Positions 22,801-33,467 of a stretch of 64,000 nucleotides of DNA are shown piece after piece. The translations under genes and the position numbers were made by a program. The notes below the pieces were generated by a model, which was not told the DNA's origin, made no database searches, and worked only from the letters and a program-made list of their open reading frames with translations. The stretch lies in NCBI GenBank assembly GCA_007922305.1, contig ML677364.1:20257326-20321325 (forward strand). The letters run 5' to 3'. The DNA is from Dermatemys mawii. Its lineage: Eukaryota > Chordata > Testudines > Dermatemydidae. Positions within the stretch are counted from its first letter, which is position 1; the number at the start of each line of letters is the position of its first letter.

Positions 22801-25800
22801 AGGACATCCGAGTCTTCAGAGCCAGAAAACTATGCAGTGTTGTGGTTTTGTTGTAACTGAAAGCAGTGTGTCTTCAGCTCTTACTCTGCACTTCTGCTTA
22901 ACAAGGTTGTGTCTCCATAAAAAGATTTAAGTTTAAAAATGTGAGATTAGTTCAAAGGCAGTGCTGAATCTAAGCCAACTACATTATACACAACTGGTTA
23001 CGTATGCAGCATTTGAATAGAAAAAGGGACTGCCTTACAGAAGAGCTTAGGGGTGAGGAGGAATAAAGGGGAAAATGTTGAGATTTCAGGAGACCACCTC
23101 CAAAAAGTTATCCCCTGGAATGTCAGAGTTTGAGGGATTGGCATTGTTTGGTGATGCAGTATTTTTCCAGCTACAAAGGATTAATCTCTCTTTTCCCCTT
23201 CTCTCTCTCTTCTCCCCCCGCCCCTAGTTTCCACTATAGGATTTGGATTTGTGCTGGACATGGGATTTTTTCAAATGATAAAGCTACTTCTTTGGGTTGT
23301 GTTTATAGACTGTGTAGGCGTTGGCCTTCTAATAGCAACTTTAATGTGGTAAGTAAATAATTCCATCTAGAATTGTTAGGCTTTCCTTTTGGGCAGTTGA
23401 CAGTTCCCTGCTGCTGAGGCACTGTACTTACATCTGTAATGATATGACTTTGCTCAGAAGAGAGGGTTAAGAGTTTTCATTGGCTGTGAATAGAGCACTG
23501 TTATTGGGAAAGAGCATTACAAAATACTTATTCGCTTGTCCTCTTTCTGGAAAAAATGGTCAATACTTAGAGGAAATTTATCACTTGCACCTCTCTGTGC
23601 CTATTTTCCTGCTGAGTTGTCACCAACAATGCTGGAGGGATCAAGATATTTTTATTGCCTTTTGGGGCTTTTTTAATTAAACATTCATCTGTTACATGTT
23701 TATTATCATTCAGTGTTTAATGGGACAACACTGTAAAGTCAAGCCACCCATCTCCCTGAACTATTTTAACTATTGTTGTCGCAAGTAATTCTTGAGGTGA
23801 TAAGATTTTACTTTATACATTTGTCAGCTTCTCAGCTCCTGTGGTCACTGTCATTTTTGTCTCCTGCCAGATCATGACATCAGTATTGATGTCGTGTGCA
23901 GGCTCTTGCCCAGGCCCAGGAACAGGATGTTTCCCAGTAACACAGCAGCAGTGTTTGTTCTTTCAGAGATGGGCGTGGGTTCTCCTGTTCCTCAGACCAT
24001 TGCAGGAATCTAGGAGAGTGGCAGGGTTGCTTCCTTTTTACCCAAGCCCTTCCCTTCGGGACAACTGCATGGAGTGGTAGTAGCTTCCCTTCGCTATCCC
24101 TGGTGCCCTGCATGGGATCGAGAGAGGAAGGAAACGAGCAAAAAGAACCAAACTCTTCTCCCGTCCCTGTACTTGACCCCTCCACTGAGTCACAATAATA
24201 ATGGAAAAGGTAGGTGGGGTGCAGCAGAGAGGTTCTCCATCCCTCTCAATAGGTGAGGGGAAACAGGCACCTTTCTTCACTCCGCTCCCCTCCCTGCAGT
24301 CCATGGGAAGGATAAGGGGAAATCAAGGGGCCTTATTAACTGCCTAGAGCTTAATGTGATCCAGGCATGTATGGGATTCAGTGAATAGGACAGGGAATAG
24401 TGGGGAGTGAGGCAGAGTGAGTAAAAAGCCCTTTGCACAGATACATTGTTCCAATTCTAAGAACCTTGTCAGGGTAGCAAGAGCCAAGAATCTCCCTGCA
24501 GACACAGGAGACTTTTCCAGTACTTGAGGGTAGCGCCTAATGGGGCAAGAGTTGAGAATATGTAGAATACTGGTTCCTCTGCAGGAAACAGCTGAGAACA
24601 GTGGCAGGACTTTCCTCCTTGTTGAGCTGGTCAGAGGAGACCAATAGCGGAGCCAATTTCTTGCCTTCAGTTGCTTCCTCGAGGCACACTCACAGGAATG
24701 GCTCAATTCTCACACGTGCTCTTCTCTCTGCTGTTTGTACGGTTCACTTCAAGCAGCAGGGAGGTGGGGGAAAAAGCAGGAAAACTGTTGTCAAAAATGT
24801 AAAGGAAATCAGGGGCATGTCAAAGCACTGATTTCTTATTAGTGAAAGACATTTTAAAGTAGTGTAACCTTGAAAAAGAGAGAGATTCAATACTTGATTC
24901 AAAAACGGCTTTGGAAGTTGGTTGATTATATGAGGAATGTTCTGCTCTTATTCCAGGTGTAAGCCCAGAATGTATGAACAAATTCCTAGCTCTTTACTCA
25001 TGTTTTAATTAGGCAAAATGTCCATAGACTTCAGTGGAAGTTTGCCTGAGAAATTAGGTTAAACTATGGATTTGGTCCATAATTTGAAGACCAGAAACCA
25101 TGTTTGGTTTGCTTTGTTTTTGGGGCAGAAAGTTAGTAAGTACCCATATTTTAAGTATTTTGTTGCCTTTTTTTGGTGGAGGTGAGGTGTTTATTAAATG
25201 AGGTAACCTGTGTGCCTTCTGTCTCTAAAATTAAATGCAAGTGAGATTTTTGTAACACAAGATACATGAAGATGTAGGCCAGGTCTGCACAACTCGGAAA
25301 GCAGCGAGGGCCATATTACTGCAAAAAAACCAGTTGCGGGCCGAAAAGGCCCGCCCCATCCGCTTCTCCCCACCCCACCACTTGGCTTGCCCTACCCCTA
25401 CTCACCTGCTGCGGGCCGCATGTTGTGCAGGCCTGATGTAAGCTATCCCCAGGCTTTTGGGAAGTGAAAGATAGTGCTTCTTCAGTATCCTGTAATTACA
25501 CCAGCAGTCTTTGCAACACGAAGCTGCTGCCCTCCTGTACACAACTTTTGCAATTTCTACTCAGCATCAAAGAATGCTACTACTGCTAAGAGATTAAAAG
25601 GCTGGCCTGTGCTGTCTCTTTGAGGAAATACTCACCTTTGCTTAGGTTACCATGTTTTACTCACACATTAGGGAAATAATTTTCAGTCATCTGAGATTGA
25701 CAATTATGCAGAGACATTTTGAAAAGATTGAACTTATGAATTAAATGGTAAAGACTTGAGCTTTTTTCTGTATGTGACTTCATTACTTTAAGTGGAATAT

Positions 25801-27354
25801 AAATCAACATAACTTTAGGAAACATGAAAGTGCAAAATTGTTTAACAACTTATTCCTTTTGAATTTCTTTTCCCATTAGGTTTATTTCTAATAAGTACTT
25901 AGTAAAGCGACAGAGCAGAGACTACGATGTAGAATGGGGATATGCCTTTGATGTTCATCTGAATGCTTTCTATCCACTTCTAGTCATTTTGCATTTTATC
26001 CAACTGTTTTTCATCAATTGTAAGTAGAACACCCTTTTTAATGCTTTTTGCCATGGTGCTAAGCCTCACGCAGGTAACAGAGCAACTGTCTTCTTTTACA
26101 GATGTTATCTCGACAGACTCATTCATGGGATATTTTGTTGGGAATACAGTATGGCTGATTGCAATTGGTTATTATATCTATATAACGTTTCTAGGGTACA
26201 GTGGTAAGTAATTTCAAAAGCTTTTATTAATTAGGCAACTGATCATATGAAAACAAACGAGTCTTGGCCCAATAAGCTACTTTAATTTATGAACTTACTG
26301 CTTTGCAATGATCATCTCAAATGCAGAAGTCGGAGAAGAATTCAATGTTGATTTATTTTTAAGCTATCCCTGCTAGATCGATGTCTTCACTGTCTAATGA
26401 AGCAGTTCTACATGCTCTTTTTGCAGCCTGCTCCATTCTGTTAAATTTTTTCTGAACATAACTTTTCCCGTTTCCTTCCAAACCCAATACAGCCTCTGTC
26501 CTTTGTGGTTGGAGTTACTCATTTGTGAGCTTTTGCCCAGAATGCTAGGTACCTTATTAAAATGTCCAAACTGGGTTAAAAAGTTTATACCTAAAGGACT
26601 TGTCACTTTATGGTGTGGTGTAAAACACTCTTTGCACAGAAGATATTGGTACCCATTGATACTTGCCATTGTGTTGTACTATAATCCACTTAATATAGTG
26701 TTTCAAATCTCAAGATTCTTACATTAGTTTTGGACTTCCAGATTGACTAGGGAGGAGGGTAGTAATGTAACAGTCATTGAGCAGGTTGGCTATACTCATG
26801 TATACAGACCTACCTCAGTTACTCCTCTACTCTGATAGAAGCTCTGCTGTATCTGCGCCAAGGGCTGCAGAATCAGCATGGCAGGGATGATGAGCAGGCA
26901 CCTAGTTTAAGTAAGCTGTTAAATTGATGGAAATTCTGGTAGCCTCTCCCCAGGGCCCTTTTAGATCAGAGATTAGCAGCCTTTGGCATGCAGCCTGCCA
27001 GGGTAAGCCCCTGGCGGGCCGGGTCAGTTGGTTTGTCTGCTGCATCTGGCCAATTGTAGCTCCCCCTGGCCACGATTCAGTGCTCCAGACCAATGGGGGC
27101 TGCAGGAAGCGGCACGGGTGCTTTTCTAGATATAACAATTTATGGTTTTGGTCCATTAATGCAACTAATTGTTTTTAAATAATTTTTATTCTGATCACAA
27201 TTGTATTTCTTTTCTAGCATTGCCATTTTTGAAGAATACAGTTATCCTTTTGTATCCATTTGCGCTCTTAATTCTGCTGTATGTGCTCTCATTAGCACTG
27301 GGATGGAACTTCACCAAGACACTTTGTACTTTCTATGAATTCAGAGTGAAATAA
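19565..27354 (+). CDS. UNC50: UNC50, UNC-50/GMH1-family membrane protein (complete, 5 coding exons)
   Basis: UNC50 is a conserved multi-pass Golgi membrane protein. The worm UNC-50 is required for acetylcholine receptor assembly and trafficking, and yeast Gmh1 associates with Arf guanine-exchange factors. Exons 19565-19844, 23228-23348, 25880-26019, 26102-26203 and 27218-27354 join at GT/AG sites with matching phases (1, 2, 1, 1) to give 259 aa, exactly the human length. The soluble N-terminus contains DAARHTAGAKRYKYLRRL and the basic motif RVYRNFHYRKQTKDQWARDD. About five hydrophobic segments follow, including FGFVLDMGFF, ATLMWFI, FYPLLVILHFIQLFF, and a C-terminal helix near ILLYVLSLALGWNF. 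It ends in FRVK like the mammalian protein. The start is 4 bp into exon 2 of the transcript. It converges on MGAT4A. Confidence 0.98.
19895..20110 (+). repeat. MIR SINE
   Basis: The sequence follows the MIR consensus closely, with GGTTCAAGTCCTTGCTCTGC, TAACCTTGGGCAACTCACTT, TGCCTCACTTCCTCAGCTAT and a TTGTGAGGATAAAT end. Confidence 0.9.
20324..20505. mobile_element. Penelope-like elements, head-to-head palindrome
   Basis: The AGCAGCCGTGTTAGTCTGTA end leads through 'agagactaaccagtttattt' to AGCCCACTTCAT. After a short centre (CTATGCATCC) the same sequence returns inverted (AAGTGGGCT to AGTATTCCTC). Each arm is about 75-90 bp with few mismatches. Inverted terminal arrangements are characteristic of Penelope-like elements. 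Confidence 0.7.
20840..21492. mobile_element. Non-autonomous hAT transposon
   Basis: The ends CGGGTCGGCAACCT and, inverted, CAGGGGTTGGCAACCT form terminal repeats. A perfect 8-bp duplication CTCTATAA lies on each side (20832-20839, 21493-21500). The interior is G/C-rich with three repeats of a CTGCTAG-CTGGGTGTAGGG-like block and no transposase. The intact duplication shows both ends are original. Confidence 0.88.
21502..22500 (+). mobile_element. L3/CR1-clade LINE 3' fragment
   Basis: The frame at 21731-22159 reads VIISCFNYCNILLSDL, SIHNAAEDHF, DHITRLFEFLPWLPLHY and KLLVFTFKALHG, the reverse-transcriptase C-terminal region of L2/L3-type LINEs. The 3' part ends with GATTGTAAGCCCTTTGGG and TAGCACAGTGGGATCATGGT, typical of L3 tails. 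It is 5' truncated and carries stops. Confidence 0.75.
23228..23348 (+). CDS. UNC50: UNC50 coding exon 2
   Basis: The acceptor is a strong pyrimidine tract ending CCCCTAG and the donor is GTAAGT. It encodes VSTIGFGFVLDMGFFQMIKL and LLWVVFIDCVGVG, entering in phase 1 and leaving in phase 2. Confidence 0.98.
23349..25879 (+). other. UNC50: UNC50 intron
   Basis: Apart from the hAT MITE at 25280-25435, no repeat or exon was recognised. Open frames at 23841-24831 have no domain. Confidence 0.7.
25280..25435. mobile_element. hAT MITE (156 bp)
   Basis: Terminal repeats CAGGTCTGCACAAC and, inverted, CAGGCCTGCACAAC (13 of 14 match) are flanked by ATGTAGGC (25272-25279) and ATGTAAGC (25436-25443), a 7/8 target duplication. 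Confidence 0.88.
25880..26019 (+). CDS. UNC50: UNC50 coding exon 3
   Basis: It encodes FISNKYLVKRQSRDYDVEWG and YAFDVHLNAFYPLLVILHF, the most conserved part of the family, between acceptor CCCATTAG and donor GTAAGT. Confidence 0.98.
26102..26203 (+). CDS. UNC50: UNC50 coding exon 4
   Basis: It encodes YVISTDSFMGYFVGNTVWLI and AIGYYIYITFLGYS after acceptor TTTTACAG. The intron before it is only 82 bp. Confidence 0.98.
26966..27125. mobile_element. hAT fragment
   Basis: Words AGCAGCCTTTGGCATGC, CCTGGCGGGCCGGGTCAG and CCAATGGGGGCTGCAGGAAG belong to the interior of a hAT family common in turtle genomes. Only one end is visible and there is no target duplication. Confidence 0.5.
27218..27354 (+). 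CDS. UNC50: UNC50 coding exon 5 (terminal)
   Basis: It encodes ALPFLKNTVILLYPFALLIL to CTFYEFRVK and a TAA stop, after acceptor TTTTCTAG. Confidence 0.98.
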
Positions 27355-27589
27355 AAACAGGACTTCATATTTCTCTACTGTGTAGTTTGTCTTAGCTGCT
27401 GCCAGTATGAAAATCTAAGACCTCTTGTAAATGGTTGTACATTTTCTCTTTGTAGATAAGTGTAAAAAGCTTGAAGTGTATTACAATTTTTAATGATTAA
27501 AATATTTACAAACTGTAAAAACGTTTAATTCTGTATTAATACTTTTGCAGTACATTCCTCAGGATAATAAGCTACCTGTACATTTTTGT

Positions 27590-27595
27590 AATAAA
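27590..27595 (+). terminator. UNC50: UNC50 polyadenylation signal AATAAA
   Basis: The canonical hexamer lies 235 nt after the stop, giving a short 3' UTR. It is followed by T-rich sequence. Confidence 0.75.
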
Positions 27596-27639
27596 TCTAA
27601 CTCTGAATAAGTTGAACAGCATAATTTTCACTGCTAATG

Positions 27640-28129
27640 TGTCTCTTAATGGGATAAAGTACTATACTAAGTTAGTGAAACAAATAGATGGAGGCTAGTT
27701 ATAAATCATTTTGAAGATGAAGTGCTTGATTTATTAGTGTGTGGTTCTCAGGTTTTGTGTTTCTGCAGTTTAGCCATACTAATAATGCCTGACTTGCTCA
27801 GTCACATGTTCTAGCTACTCACATGTCACTATTATGTGGGCTATGTTCCTACTTTGCATCAGCTATATCTGCTACTCCAAGCAGCTGGAGTCAGTGAAAG
27901 CAAGGTCTCCTGCAGGGGGGCAGGTGCTGAAATTGGGCCCACCCCATGGACTCAAAGGTATAGCTATGACCCTGCACCTGTACTGTAGGGATACTAAGAC
28001 TCAGGTGATGCCTCCCCTGGCATAGGGCAAAAAATGTAGACAAGCAGCATGAGACTTCAGCTCATAGGAGCAAAAGCACCCAACCATGGGCCAGTCAGAA
28101 TATCCTAGAGTTTTGCATAAACTATTTTT
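27640..28129. other. Spacer between converging genes
   Basis: No gene recognised. Short frames here lack any domain. Confidence 0.5.
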
Positions 28130-28395
28130 GTCCCATGCTGATTGGCTGTTTGCTCCAACCATGTCCCTCCTTCACTGTGTTCACCTCACCTTCATTTCAC
28201 TTATTCCACCCCCCCCCCTTCCATTATCTAGTCCTAAGCAAACCTCAGAGGTATGGAACTGACATAACTATTATATTGTTCACCCTGTGGCTTGTCTATT
28301 TAGATTGTAAGCTTTTAGGAGCAGGGACTCTACTACCATGTTTGTAAAGGGCCTAGCCCAATGGCACTATTGTAATAGCATTGGCTAATAACTCT
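28130..28395 (+). mobile_element. L3-type LINE 3' tail
   Basis: It ends with GATTGTAAGCTTTTAGGAGC, AGGGACTCTACTACC and GTAAAGGGCCTAGCCCAATG, the L3 3' signature also seen at 22385-22480. Confidence 0.65.
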
Positions 28396-28672
28396 CTCAC
28401 AAACTTAAATATTTGGCCAGCACTGAGGTTTTTGTGTGTGTCACTTCTTATTGAAGAGCAGTTGCTGTAGTTCAATACAGAAGGCTCTAAGACATGGCAT
28501 TTTAAGTACTATATTCTATCCTTATTTAACATGCCCTTTGATTGAAATTTGGACTCAACACCTTAAAATATTGCTACATTGTTTAAGCAAATACATTGGG
28601 TCTCTTAGGGACAGAGGTATCCTCTCTCAGCTTATATAAAAACTACAGAACAGATTTTTTTTTTTTAAAGCT

Positions 28673-28678
28673 TTTATT
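28673..28678 (-). terminator. MGAT4A: Probable distal MGAT4A polyadenylation signal
   Basis: AATAAA on the minus strand, followed downstream by an A/T tract. It is the last strong signal before the UNC50 side. Confidence 0.55.
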
Positions 28679-30482
28679 TCAAATATACATGGATAGCTGT
28701 GGCACATAGAAACATTGGATGAAAGGCACAGTTGACATGACCCATATCAGGTTTTCAAAGATAGCAGCAAGTTTTAAACAAATCTAGCCAATTTATAAAA
28801 ATCTATTACAGCAGAGGTTGGTTAATGAAAAGGTGGGGGGAAATGTAGAGAATAAGTTTTGCCAGAAAAGAATGTTTCAGGATCTAACAGTACTAGATTC
28901 CACAAGGCAAGAGTACAAACTGACAATTTCCCCACACTGCCCCCCGCCCCCAACACTGAAAATGATGGCAGTTTTCCAAAAGCAGTGCTCAGTATCAAAC
29001 TCAAGCACAAGGTTTTAGTTTCAAAAGGGATGTTTTTAAACAAGAAACTAGTTACAGTAAGACTTCAATATTTAATTACTAGAATTTGATCTTTTATAGG
29101 AAAAAACCCCTACATTTAACTTAAAATACCAAATCTGCTGGCAGTACATTTTACAGTAGTGTATCAGCCACTGTTACAGCTTGAAGAGAATGCACTCCAA
29201 GTCATCTACTGAAATCTCAGCAAACACTGAGCAACAAAGGAAAAACTACTGTTTCAACAAGTAAAGCACTATATCTTTGATTGTGGGGAGGCTGGAAATT
29301 CCTGTTGTGACCTACTGTACACTGGCACAAAGTGAGAGCTCCTGACCTGCAGGCAGCCATCAATTAACACTCTTTAAAAAACAACTCTTCCTTACTTCAT
29401 AGGAACGGTTAGCACCAGTCATGATCATCATGCCAGCTACCATTAAAGTCAACTGTAGTGATGGTTTGCAATTAGGAGCTTGATCCTGCACCAATAAAAT
29501 TAATGGGAGTAGGATGACTGCCAGTCATGTAAAGATATCAGAGTCTGTCCCCTTGATACAAACTTTCATAGTTCTCAACATTAAGCTACCTAGAGTTCTA
29601 GCTCAATGCTTACAGAAGAAATCCCCAAAAACCCACTCAAGAGAACACTGAAATCAAGAAACATGATACATAATGACAAATTCTTGGTGTCAAAATTTAC
29701 ACCAAATTCCATTTCCAAAAGCAGCAGCACAGCAGTGTGACACCCTTTCAGTCTTAAATTAATGTTTTAAATATGAATGAGCATAACCATGCTTTTAAAA
29801 ATGAGTACAGTTTTCATTTTAGTCCAATTTCAAAATGGATCCTTGTTAAGAAGAAATGTAAAACTTAAGCAAACACTTGATTTCATGAAACAATGGTCTT
29901 GGAATTAATTTGTATTTTTGTTTCCAGAGGAAAGCACAGATGCAAGAAGTAAATTAATACTGTACTCCTTCTGGAGCAGATATTTCAAACAAAAAATAAA
30001 GGAATTACTGAAGAGATTTTATACATTTTATACTGGAAAAAATGAAGTATAAAGTTGTCTAGTGTTGCCAAAAGACTAAACATGATCCCGCAACATACTC
30101 CAAGGTATATGTATTGCATATTATTAGGCAGAAGTACAAAGTCATTCTGCCTTAAATTTAGCCAGTATCTTATCTCAGACTCACAAGGGACTCTAACGAT
30201 TTTCTAGTCTAAATTTTTAAAAGGCTGAGAAAAGCAGTGATTGGATGAGAATTCTAATCTGGTCCAAAAGTACAATACCTGCCTTGTGCTTTGCCAAACC
30301 ACCATTTATCACTATGCCTGTAAACAGTTTTCAATTAATGCAAATAAATTAAGTTTAGGTCTCTAAAAGAGCAGAAAGCCTGTAGTAGCTTTTTCAGAAG
30401 GGGAGGATTGTTTTCATTCATGGGGGAATGTTTTGACATGGGGTCAAATCTTGCTTACATCACTCACACAAAAAGTCTCTTA

Positions 30483-30602
30483 GCGCAGTGGTTCCAGAGT
30501 AGATGGGAGAGCACTTGGGGATCGATTTATCGCATCTAGATGAGATGCGATAAATCGATCCCCAAAAGATCTAACCACTGATCCGGCAGGTAGCATAGAC
30601 CT
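30483..30602. mobile_element. Palindromic MITE-like patch with 23-bp hairpin
   Basis: Perfect inverted arms at 30515-30537 and 30543-30565 surround a 5-nt loop (AGATG). The outer words CAGTGGTT and AACCACTG are also complementary. The right edge, inverted, starts GGGTAGGTCTATGCTAC before TTA, resembling Harbinger-type ends found at 58039. The left edge is unclear. Confidence 0.6.
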
Positions 30603-33057
30603 ACCCTTAGTAAGCCAAACAGGATTTTGTTATGAATAGGTTAAATCTTTGCAATTGCTGTGGGCCCTGCTAAAGGTCATTGTTAAAAAAAGCCAGTATT
30701 CTAAGAAAAAGCTTTAATTGGCATAAAATCTGGGGATTTAAACACAATTTGGTCAGAAAATTAACATATCTGGAAATGCCAGCTGCTCCAAAAAAGACCT
30801 GCATTTCCTTAAGCTTTAACATCTTCAGAAGGAACTAATAAAACTACAGGTTTTATTCTCCTATATAGGAGTGTTTAAGGCTGACCTAAAGTTAACTGAA
30901 AATGAAAAATGTAGAAAAAAATCCTAAGGATTTAAAATCTATAGTAAATCCAAGACATTGAGATGAGCTGTGTTAAATACTATAGTTTCTGGCTGACATA
31001 ATATACATACATATATTTGGAGTGTCTATTAATCATGTCATGGAGAAATGCAATACACAAATTGGCTAATGTCCAGCAATATTTGAAATACTCTTATTCT
31101 GCCATAAATAGGTGGATCTCCAAAAAGGAGAGACCACTTTGGATTGATTTGCGAATCAGAATTTTTGAGAATTCAGGATTATAAAACAATGGTATCTAGA
31201 GACAGAGAGAATTTTCTTTAAACACTAAAAAAAAAACAAGTTACATTTTCTCCACCCTTACCTTCTTCTAATTTAAGGAACAAACTCTCAGAAAAATCAA
31301 TGGAGTTGTACCTGACTATATCAGGTCTGAATTTGATTCTGAATCTACAAAATCTATCTGCTCCCTAAATGATTTATAATAAATTCATTTCTATGGTTGT
31401 GGAACATTCATTTGGTAAGAGTGCAATCTCTCATAACATCCCAGGGTATTTCTGGCTCCTGCTAGTAAGAGCCAACAAAATAGAATAGAGATGAATCCTT
31501 TAAAAAATCAGTTTATCATCAAGGAGATAATGGATGATAACTGACGAGTTTCAGTTCAATATTTTGACTGCTAGAAAAAAGTTCTTTGAAAAAATATAGG
31601 GTAGAGCTAACAAAAAAACCACAAAAATGTGATCAGTTTGGGGTGAGTTTCTACACATTTAGAGATCTTGTTAGGAACTTCTTATATATTGAACGTTGCT
31701 TTAGGAGCAGCTGGGCCGACAGAATAAACCCATAAGACGACACTGCTCAAAGGAAAGGCACCTAAGAATGGTACTAGTAATTTTATTATAAATCATTTTC
31801 ATTTCATGGAATGATAAGACAACAGTTGCTGGCATTGCTTGTTATGTTCAGAAACACATACCTGACTTACAATTAAATTATGATATAAAATTTAATAGCT
31901 ATAATTTAAATTATTGGCGTCATTCATAAGTACAATTGGAGGAAAAATAAACCCAGATTTCTCAGATCTATGCTGAGATGTGATGAAAAAATTACTAGAT
32001 TTTAATGAACTGTTAAATGGCATTACATGTTATGAACGGTGTTGTAGCACCACAAAGAGCTCACACTGTCTGGGCTGCTCATCAGTTAAACAAGTCTTGT
32101 TCTTTTCCTTGAAGCACAAATGGCAGGAAACTGACTTTGGGCCTGATTCTAGTAAAGTCAATGGAAGTCTTTTCATTGATTTTCATGGAAGTTGGCTAGG
32201 ACTCACCCTTTAAAAAAAATCACCCACTACAACATTTACTTACGGTAAATACTGAAATAAAGCATTTTGAGAGAGACCTATAATGAGGTTAATTACAAGT
32301 GTCTAATTACTATTTTTCCTGATAAAAATATCATGTAGTATTGCAGTCATTCAAAGTACTGAACAGAATTCGTATGTCTGGGCATGTGAGACGAGATTCA
32401 AAATTTACAGCACAAAGATAGAAATGCTTTTCTATAAAGAAAATGAATTCATTTGATTTAGGAATTGTCTACAAAGTTTTTAAAAAGTGATAGCTTGGTA
32501 TCGAAATCTCCCTCTAAAATGTGATGGATTAAATTTAAAATCACTGCAGATTTAGCATTTACGTTATACTGAAATATTAAGATACTTCAACATGCTTTTT
32601 ATTTGGCTATGCCCTGTAATCAGTGGAAGATGGCTGCCCCCAAGAATAATGTTCTTCAGAACTCTGGCAATTAAGGCATGCTTATGCTTTGAACAATATT
32701 TTTCAGATTTTGTGGTACAAAAGTATTTAATTTAGAAACTCAATTTCGTTTTCTTAACCATGGCAGTATAGTTGAAATATGGTATTATTTTTTTATGCTG
32801 TTTGCAGTTGCAAAGAAAAATGCAGAAAGATAATTTAAGCTAGATAATCCATTAAAAAACCTATATCAATTTAAAATTTTACTGCATAAAAATATGTACT
32901 TTTCAAATTATTTAAATAAATTAAATATCCCTAATGTTTAATATATCTATCTATATCTAGGAATAGATATAGATATAAATATATCCTGATAATCTATAAA
33001 AGAGGGTTTTGTTATAGCAAAATAAATGGAATCCCCGAAGTGTCCCCCTTCATAAAA

Positions 33058-33063
33058 TTTATT
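33058..33063 (-). terminator. MGAT4A: Possible proximal MGAT4A polyadenylation signal
   Basis: AATAAA on the minus strand about 380 nt after the stop codon. Its use is unknown. Confidence 0.3.
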
Positions 33064-33440
33064 TAATTATATTTTTTCATCTTCAAGAAACGTAAGAATA
33101 TGTACAACTTCTCCATATTACTATACTATCAAAATAGTATGGGGTAAGAGTAGCAGGCTTCTGCAATCATAAGATGGTAAAGTCAAGTAAAAATAGAGGA
33201 TAACTTGGATCTCAGATGAATTATCAGTGTGGAGCAACAGTTTCTGAATGGATATGACAAGAAGGGTTACTTACAATCTTCTCATCTACAGTAGATTTCA
33301 CAAGAGGTAGAGTTCAAGTGAAAAATAAAAGACTATTGGAATAAGGTGCATGCTCAGTATTTTCAATTTGTGACTTGTTAAAGATGTAGGATATTATATA
33401 AGTTTGCAAAGATTTTTCTCTTCTTGCAAGCAGATTTTGA

Positions 33441-33467
33441 TCAGGTTGTGACTTTTTTAATGTGAAT
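33441..33467 (-). CDS. MGAT4A: MGAT4A terminal coding exon
   Basis: After acceptor CATTTTAG the minus strand encodes IHIKKVTT and TGA, homologous to the human C-terminus (IHIKKATN). The coding part is only 27 nt and was found by phase and homology. Confidence 0.93.
   Translation of the reverse strand: MHIKKVTT

Larger units (their letters stand above)
19845..23227 (+). other. UNC50: UNC50 intron with stacked repeats
   Basis: It holds MIR, an inverted Penelope pair, a 653-bp hAT and an L3 LINE remnant, listed separately. The remaining sequence (about 22500-23200) shows no exon or recognised repeat. Confidence 0.9.
28655..33440 (-). other. MGAT4A: MGAT4A 3' UTR
   Basis: The region runs from the MGAT4A stop codon (33441) to an AATAAA signal at 28673-28678 (minus strand). 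It is AT-rich and open to no long frame. It contains a perfect 23-bp hairpin inside a MITE-like patch (30515-30565) and a 12-bp TATCTATATCTA hairpin near 32950. An upstream AATAAA at 33058-33063 could give a short isoform. The extent is inferred, as no transcript is available. Confidence 0.65.
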
